Source: Candidatus Beckwithbacteria bacterium (lineage in GTDB: Bacteria; Patescibacteriota; Microgenomatia; UBA1400; UBA1449). From it: a stretch of DNA of 17,640 nucleotides. Positions 13,945 through 17,640 of this stretch are shown here, one piece after another (position 1 is the first letter of the stretch; every line of letters begins with the position of its first letter). The translations under genes were made by a program, and so were the position numbers. The notes below the pieces were generated by a model. That model saw nothing but the letters and a program-made list of their open reading frames with translations, was not told where the DNA came from and searched no databases. The stretch is taken from contig JAAZND010000060.1 of the NCBI GenBank assembly GCA_012798485.1, positions 1 to 17,640 of the forward strand. The letters run 5' to 3'.

Positions 13945-13972
13945 AGTAATAATTTATCCAAAAATTATTACT
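13945..13972 (+). promoter_or_regulatory. Perfect 10-bp inverted repeat before the exported-protein gene
   Basis: AGTAATAATT (13945-13954), then eight bases, then AATTATTACT (13963-13972) form a perfect inverted repeat ending five bases before the ATG at 13978. It could be an operator for a dimeric regulator, or an RNA hairpin that hides the start. There is no Shine-Dalgarno. The half-site AATTATTAC recurs at 14650-14658, before the next gene. Confidence 0.5.
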
Positions 13973-13977
13973 AAAAT

Positions 13978-14562
13978 ATGAACAAAAAATTTCTCATTCC
14001 AACTCTGGCTGCAGTCATCCTCTCGGTTGGAGTTTTAAGCACCAGCACTATCAAAGCTCAAGACGCAGGCAATCCTGATCAAGGCTTAATTACCAAATTA
14101 GCACAAAAATTAGGACTTGAAGAAACTAAAGTTCAGACAGCTTTCGATGAAGCTAGAACTGAAATGAGAACAGAAAGACAGGCTGAAATGGAAACTAAGT
14201 TTGAAGAACAGGTTAATCAATTGCGTGCTGACGGAAAAATTACCGAAGCACAAAAAACTGCCATTTTAGCTAAACATGAAGAAATGCAAAGCCAAATGCA
14301 AAATAGAAAACCAGAAAACAAAGAAGGTTGGCAAAATATAACACAAGAAGAAAAACAAGCTCAAGCCGAAACAAGAAGAGCTGAAATGGAACAAAGAAGA
14401 ACTGATTTAGAAAATTGGGCAAACACAAATGGACTTAATTTAGAAGAACTAGGACTTTTTGTTGGAGGACCTCATGGAGATGGGAAGGGCATAGGACCAA
14501 GAGAAGGTGGTATGGGTATGCCGATGGAAAAACCAACAGAAACACAAACTACTACTGAATAA
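13978..14562 (+). CDS. Exported charged coiled-coil protein (DUF2680/Spy-like in style)
   Basis: This 194-residue protein has a clear signal peptide (MNKK, hydrophobic core, likely cleavage after IKA, about residue 27). The mature part begins with LITKLAQKLGLEETKVQTAFDEA, a helix-turn-helix-like module seen in DUF2680-type exported proteins, then a long Glu/Gln/Arg-rich helical region (about residues 50-155) with coiled-coil spacing, then a Gly/Met-rich tail (GGMGMPMEKP) that might bind copper or be unstructured. No enzyme motif is present. It stands between a two-component system and a MacAB-type transporter, so a chaperone or signal-sensing role like that of CpxP/Spy is plausible but unproven. 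A strong terminator follows. Confidence 0.7.
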   Translation: MNKKFLIPTLAAVILSVGVLSTSTIKAQDAGNPDQGLITKLAQKLGLEETKVQTAFDEARTEMRTERQAEMETKFEEQVNQLRADGKITEAQKTAILAKHEEMQSQMQNRKPENKEGWQNITQEEKQAQAETRRAEMEQRRTDLENWANTNGLNLEELGLFVGGPHGDGKGIGPREGGMGMPMEKPTETQTTTE

Positions 14563-14583
14563 TTTCACTATTATTCAGATAGG

Positions 14584-14614
14584 AAAAAAGCATCTGGCAC
14601 CAGATGCTTTTTTT
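14584..14614 (+). terminator. Strong intrinsic terminator
   Basis: GCATCTG (14590-14596) and CAGATGC (14601-14607) make a perfect 7-bp stem with a four-base loop, flanked by six As and seven Ts. It also pairs A to T at its base and would work in both directions. It ends the transcript of the exported protein at 13978. Confidence 0.93.
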
Positions 14615-14627
14615 ACTTTTTAAAGTA

Positions 14628-14636
14628 TGTTATGAT
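14628..14636 (+). promoter_or_regulatory. Extended -10 promoter for the next exported-protein gene
   Basis: TGTTATGAT (14628-14636) is a good extended -10 directly after the terminator, 34 bases before the ATG at 14671, which has its own AAGGAG site. Confidence 0.5.
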
Positions 14637-14670
14637 CAAGCTGTTATTAAATTATTACAAAGGAGAAAGT

Positions 14671-15291
14671 ATGACAAAAAAATATTTATTTATCTTACTT
14701 GCCTTTCTTTCTTTCTTGGTATTAACTCCAGCTAAAATTAATGCCAAATTTAGAGATGAAGATAATAATCAAAGTAATTTACAAAGAAACATTAATCTTG
14801 ATGAAAAACCCATTCTACGCAAAACTCCTCCACAAGACGCAACTCCTTCAGGCTTAATGAGCAGAGAAATGAATACAGGTAAGGACAAGCAAGAAAGACA
14901 GGAAAATAGAAAAGAAAAACAAGCTAATTTTAATGAACAAGCACAAAAACATAGTAAGAGATTGGAATTTCGCTTCAATAAATATCAAGCTTTGTTCGAA
15001 AAATTACTTAATAAGTTTAAAACTAGAATCGAAGCTTTAAAAACTGCAGGAAAAGATACTGCTTAAATTGAAACTAAATTAACAGCATTACAAACTCAAC
15101 TGGAAGCGGCAAATAGTAATGCTACACAAGCTATACAGGCTTTTCAGGAAATGGAAAATGGACCATTAGGAACACAAAAAGAAGCTTTTGAAAATGCTAA
15201 ATCTTTAGCTACTCAAGCTAGAAATGCTTATAAAGAAATTCTAAGTAGTTTTAAAGAAATTCTAGCACTTATTAAAACATTAGAAAAATAA
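14671..15291 (+). pseudogene. Exported helical protein interrupted by an in-frame TAA
   Basis: The start at 14671 is chosen because AAGGAG precedes it and a signal peptide begins there (MTKKYLFILLAFLSFLVL...NAK). The open part ends at TAA 15064-15066 (131 residues). The same frame then runs 74 more codons without a stop (IETKLTALQTQLEAANS ... LIKTLEK) to TAA 15289-15291, just three bases before the next gene. Both halves are Gln/Lys/Glu/Ala-rich helices, so the original protein was probably 206 residues and CAA has become TAA. The mature N-terminus is hydrophilic and disordered-looking. It could be a recent nonsense mutation, a sequencing error, or a real short protein with a silent tail. Its role is presumably similar to that of the other exported proteins here. 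Confidence 0.75.
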
Positions 15292-15294
15292 AAT

Positions 15295-15588
15295 ATGTCA
15301 AAACATATTTTTAAAAATATGAAAAAAATTCTATTTTTATTTACTTTTATTTTTTTAACTTTCCTGCTTTCTGCTTGTAGTTTAAATAATGTCTTAAAAA
15401 AAGATGAGGGAAAAACTCAACCCACAGCCGAAGATCAAACAATTATGGAAAAAACTGGTAAAACTGTAGAGGAGCAAAATGATTATTTAGAAAAACAGAC
15501 AATTTCTGATGATAATTCAACAGCGACTTTGGAAAAAGAATTAAATAACATTGTTATTTTGGATGAAGATTTCTCAGATACAAAATAA
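15295..15588 (+). CDS. Small lipoprotein, unknown function
   Basis: From ATG 15295 the protein has 97 residues; ATG 15319 (MKKILFLF) is an equally good signal-peptide start. The lipobox LLSAC gives acylated Cys28. The mature part is about 70 residues, acidic and polar (TIMEKTGKTVEEQNDYLEKQ, ILDEDFSDTK), with no recognised fold. It follows the interrupted exported-protein frame after three bases and shares its transcript. A perfect 18-bp palindrome (CATATTTTTAAAAATATG) covers the alternative start and may reduce or tune translation. A strong terminator follows the stop. Confidence 0.65.
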   Translation: MSKHIFKNMKKILFLFTFIFLTFLLSACSLNNVLKKDEGKTQPTAEDQTIMEKTGKTVEEQNDYLEKQTISDDNSTATLEKELNNIVILDEDFSDTK

Positions 15589-15610
15589 AATGTATCATCA
15601 ATTTAACTTT

Positions 15611-15637
15611 AAAAAACGCCTTTTTAGGCGTTTTTTA
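15611..15637 (+). terminator. Intrinsic terminator after the small lipoprotein
   Basis: ACGCCT (15616-15621) and AGGCGT (15626-15631) make a perfect 6-bp stem with a TTTT loop, extended by flanking A and T runs and followed by six Ts. It ends the 14671-15588 transcript. Confidence 0.93.
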
Positions 15638-15712
15638 TTATTAAGCATTTTCTCAGCTTAAACTTTCATCATATATTAAGTTTTTATTATTAAAAATTCC
15701 AAAAGGAGCAAA

Positions 15713-16111
15713 ATGAAAAAAACTATTATTATTCCTTTTCTATTATTAACCGCTGTTTTATTTACGGCTTGTACTAAAAATGAAGTATCTACAACTACTC
15801 AAGAAAATAAACAAACACAAACCCCACCCACTGAGAAAAAAAATGTGGGACAAAATCCAGGGCAAAATGGCCCTCAAGCAGATCCAGGTGGAATGAATCT
15901 TGCTTCTGCTGCGGCAACTCTAAAAATTAGTGAAGAAAAATTAAAACAAGCCCTTGATAGTGCTAACAGTCAGGGTAGACCAGATTTTGCTAGTGTAGCC
16001 AAAAAACTCGGAGTTACTGAAGAGGCATTAATGAAAGCTTTAGGTATGTCTCAGGGTCAACCAGGCAAACAAGGAATTCCTAACGGCCAAAAACCAACTC
16101 AAAGCAAATAG
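15713..16111 (+). CDS. Lipoprotein with DUF2680-like helical repeats
   Basis: This 132-residue protein has a signal peptide with lipobox LFTAC (Cys20). A low-complexity Thr/Gln/Pro/Gly linker (about residues 24-60) follows, then two short related helical units: AAATLKISEEKLKQALDSA and VAKKLGVTEEALMKALG. The tail is Gln/Gly/Pro-rich. The same helix pattern occurs in the exported protein at 13978. AAGGAG lies six bases before the ATG. It stands between a terminator and the promoter of the MacA-type gene, with both on the same strand, and is probably an accessory surface protein of the transporter locus. No enzymatic function is visible. Confidence 0.7.
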   Translation: MKKTIIIPFLLLTAVLFTACTKNEVSTTTQENKQTQTPPTEKKNVGQNPGQNGPQADPGGMNLASAAATLKISEEKLKQALDSANSQGRPDFASVAKKLGVTEEALMKALGMSQGQPGKQGIPNGQKPTQSK

Positions 16112-16141
16112 TAGCTTTCTCAGTTTTTTCTAAGTATAGCT

Positions 16142-16175
16142 TTATAAAATTAGCTTTGCTATAATAATTTTATAA
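16142..16175 (+). promoter_or_regulatory. Extended -10 promoter inside a perfect 11-bp inverted repeat
   Basis: TGCTATAAT (16157-16165) is an extended -10 before the MacA-type gene. It lies between TTATAAAATTA (16142-16152) and its exact reverse complement TAATTTTATAA (16165-16175), 12 bases apart. A dimeric regulator bound there would cover the promoter. TTATAAAATT also occurs at 13930-13939, upstream of the exported protein. Confidence 0.5.
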
Positions 16176-16206
16176 GTAAAAATATATAAATTTGTAAAGG
16201 AGTAAT

Positions 16207-17514
16207 ATGATTTTAAATCCATTTAAATGGAGTTTAAAAATAAAAATTTTAAGCTTCGTTGTTTTAATAATTTTAGGTGGTGGTGGTTATTATTTTTATC
16301 ATAATAACCAGGCCAAAAAAACTGCTACTAAAATTTCCACTCAAGTTGTCACCAAAGGTAATTTAGTTTCTTCTATCAGCCTATCTGGACAAATAGAGCA
16401 ATCAAATTTAATTTCTGTTTCTACCAAGGCTAGTGGTGAAGTTAAACAAGTTTATGTGACAGATGGTCAAATAGTCAAAGCTGGAGATAAAATTGCTGAA
16501 ATTACTCTTGATACAACTGGAATCAATAATCAATCTTCGGCATGGGCAAGTTATCTTAATGCTAAAAAAAATGTTGATTCTGCAGTTGCTTCTCAATATA
16601 CTCAACAGGCAACTATGCTTCAAAACTGGGATACATACATGGATAAAACGAAAGAGGATAATTATGAAGACCCAAATTCTGAATACCGTAATTTAGCTGA
16701 TTTCAAAATTATTCAAGATCAATGGTTAGCTTCAGAAATTAATTATAAAACTCAGGAAACTAGTATTAATAGTGCTCAAGCTTCACTTTCTCAAGCTTGG
16801 TATAACTACCAACTTTATCAAGCAACTATTACCGCTCCAGTTGATGGAACCATTGTTGGATTGAATTTAGTGGAAGGACTATCTCTTGTTGGTTCGGAAA
16901 ATAGTAGCGGTGGAGCTGTAGGACAAACTGTAGCTAGTATCAAAACAGTTGGTAATCCAATTGCCTCATTTACTGCTACCGAAGTTGATATTCTCAATAT
17001 TAAATCAGGACAGAAAGTAAATCTCACTATGGATAACATTTCAGATAAAACTTATACAGGAACCGTTGCGGGAGTAGATAGAGTCGGGACAGTCACAAGC
17101 GGCGTCACTCAATATACAATTTTGGTTAAATTTAATGAAGCTAGTGATAATATTTTGACTAATATGTCCTTGACCGGTGATATTGTTTTGGCAGAAAAAA
17201 ATGATGTATTAATCATTCCAACTACAGCTATTACGGAAATGAATGGTAAAAAAATTGTTAAAGTGATAAAAAATGGGCAAACTCAGCCTATAGAAATCAC
17301 CACAGGTTTAGAAACAGATACCGAAATAGAGGTTTTAACTGGACTTACAGAAGGGGATGTAATTATCAATGGAACTACCGCTACCAATTCTATCAACAGC
17401 TCAAACAACGAAAAAAAAGGTGGAACCGGCTTTATGATGGGTGGTATGGGTGGCGGACAACCTCCATCAGGAGGAGGAGCTGTCAGAGGAGTAATGATGG
17501 AAAGACATGATTAA
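16207..17514 (+). CDS. MacA/YknX-type membrane fusion protein (efflux adaptor)
   Basis: This 435-residue protein has one membrane helix (about residues 13-31) and the HlyD/RND adaptor order. The first half of the barrel-sandwich domain is GNLVSSISLSGQIEQ...KASGEVKQVYVTDGQIVKAGDKIAEI (residues 51-99). An alpha-hairpin follows (about 110-205), then the second half ATITAPVDGTIVGLNLVEG (206-224), beta-barrel and membrane-proximal domains (GNPIASFTATEVDILNIKSGQKVNL, TYTGTVAGVDRVG), and a Gly/Met-rich tail. The hairpin has no clear tip motif for TolC binding, which fits a monoderm YknX-like role. It begins behind AAAGGAG and is followed 18 bases later by an ABC ATPase, its expected partner. It would help export or expel a peptide or drug. 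Confidence 0.92.
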   Translation: MILNPFKWSLKIKILSFVVLIILGGGGYYFYHNNQAKKTATKISTQVVTKGNLVSSISLSGQIEQSNLISVSTKASGEVKQVYVTDGQIVKAGDKIAEITLDTTGINNQSSAWASYLNAKKNVDSAVASQYTQQATMLQNWDTYMDKTKEDNYEDPNSEYRNLADFKIIQDQWLASEINYKTQETSINSAQASLSQAWYNYQLYQATITAPVDGTIVGLNLVEGLSLVGSENSSGGAVGQTVASIKTVGNPIASFTATEVDILNIKSGQKVNLTMDNISDKTYTGTVAGVDRVGTVTSGVTQYTILVKFNEASDNILTNMSLTGDIVLAEKNDVLIIPTTAITEMNGKKIVKVIKNGQTQPIEITTGLETDTEIEVLTGLTEGDVIINGTTATNSINSSNNEKKGGTGFMMGGMGGGQPPSGGGAVRGVMMERHD

Positions 17515-17532
17515 TTAATTAAAATAAAAACT

Positions 17533-17640
17533 ATGGATATTATCAAAGCTGAAAAATTAACCAAGGTTTACAAAGTGAGTGAAGATGTAGAAACGATTGC
17601 TTTAGAAAATGTTTCCTTTACTATTAAAAAAGGTGAGTAT
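17533..17640 (+). CDS. MacB/YknY-type ABC transporter ATP-binding protein (cut by window end)
   Basis: Thirty-six codons from ATG 17533 read MDIIKAEKLTKVYKVSEDVE and then TIALENVSFTIKKGEY, the standard opening of an ABC ATPase of the MacB/LolD/YknY group, just before the Walker A motif, which lies outside. It starts 18 bases after the MacA-type gene on the same strand, so the two form an adaptor-ATPase pair. The permease should follow or be fused to it. No Shine-Dalgarno is visible before the ATG. Confidence 0.85.
   Translation, partial: MDIIKAEKLTKVYKVSEDVETIALENVSFTIKKGEY

Larger units (their letters stand above)
13607..13977. other. 371-bp non-coding region between the kinase and exported-protein genes
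   Basis: The stretch is very AT-rich and has no credible gene. It holds a weak hairpin at its left end (13616-13635), repeated TTTTTAAA-like motifs (near 13803, 13861, 13919 and 13938), and a perfect inverted repeat just before the ATG at 13978. A TATAAA at 13931-13936 may be a -10. Its length and repeats fit a regulated promoter for the adjacent response regulator. Confidence 0.5.

Noticed and set aside
1..17640. CRISPR array or Cas genes
   Set aside because: No regularly spaced direct repeats and no Cas-like proteins were seen in the window.

Overview
The window is AT-rich (roughly one third G+C by eye) bacterial DNA. It reads with the standard code: TGG is the tryptophan codon, and TAA, TAG and TGA all end genes. 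Compact genes, many short membrane or secreted proteins, weak or absent Shine-Dalgarno sites, probable leaderless mRNAs, tRNA genes without encoded CCA and a CCTGCCTGCAGGCAGG palindrome suggest a Candidate Phyla Radiation (Patescibacteria) genome, perhaps Microgenomates-like. This is inference from style, not from a marker gene.

Left part (1-5,930). The window opens inside an IS1595-like transposase (minus strand). A Hanks-type Ser/Thr kinase follows, split by a -1 frame change at an A8 run. Next come a membrane-anchored Ig-like protein, tRNA-Thr(CGU), two small membrane proteins, an Erm-type rRNA adenine methyltransferase with an attenuator-like leader, a divergent membrane-anchored GH18 protein and a FecR-like protein.

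Middle part (5,930-11,860). An HD-domain gene has decayed through a TGA, a frameshift and a TAA. It is followed by a tight five-gene minus-strand operon: Vat-like streptogramin/xenobiotic acetyltransferase, ParB-like domain protein, HD phosphohydrolase, HIT hydrolase and an unrecognised protein. Then come tRNA-Gly(CCC) fused to a broken second tRNA that carries the palindrome, a LysM protein, a ZIP metal transporter, and a membrane protein paired with a small XRE regulator.

Right part (11,870-17,640). This looks like one functional island: an OmpR-type response regulator and histidine kinase, then four secreted or lipid-anchored small proteins (one interrupted by an in-frame TAA), then a MacA/YknX-type membrane fusion protein and the start of a MacB/YknY-type ATPase. 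The layout suggests a signal-responsive envelope defence or efflux locus in which the small exported proteins are accessory or sensed components.

The most notable points are the erm leader, the Erm/Vat pair, the TCS-exported protein-MacAB island, and several independent gene lesions (kinase, HD protein, exported protein, tRNA), which point either to active gene decay or to recoding/assembly error at particular sites.
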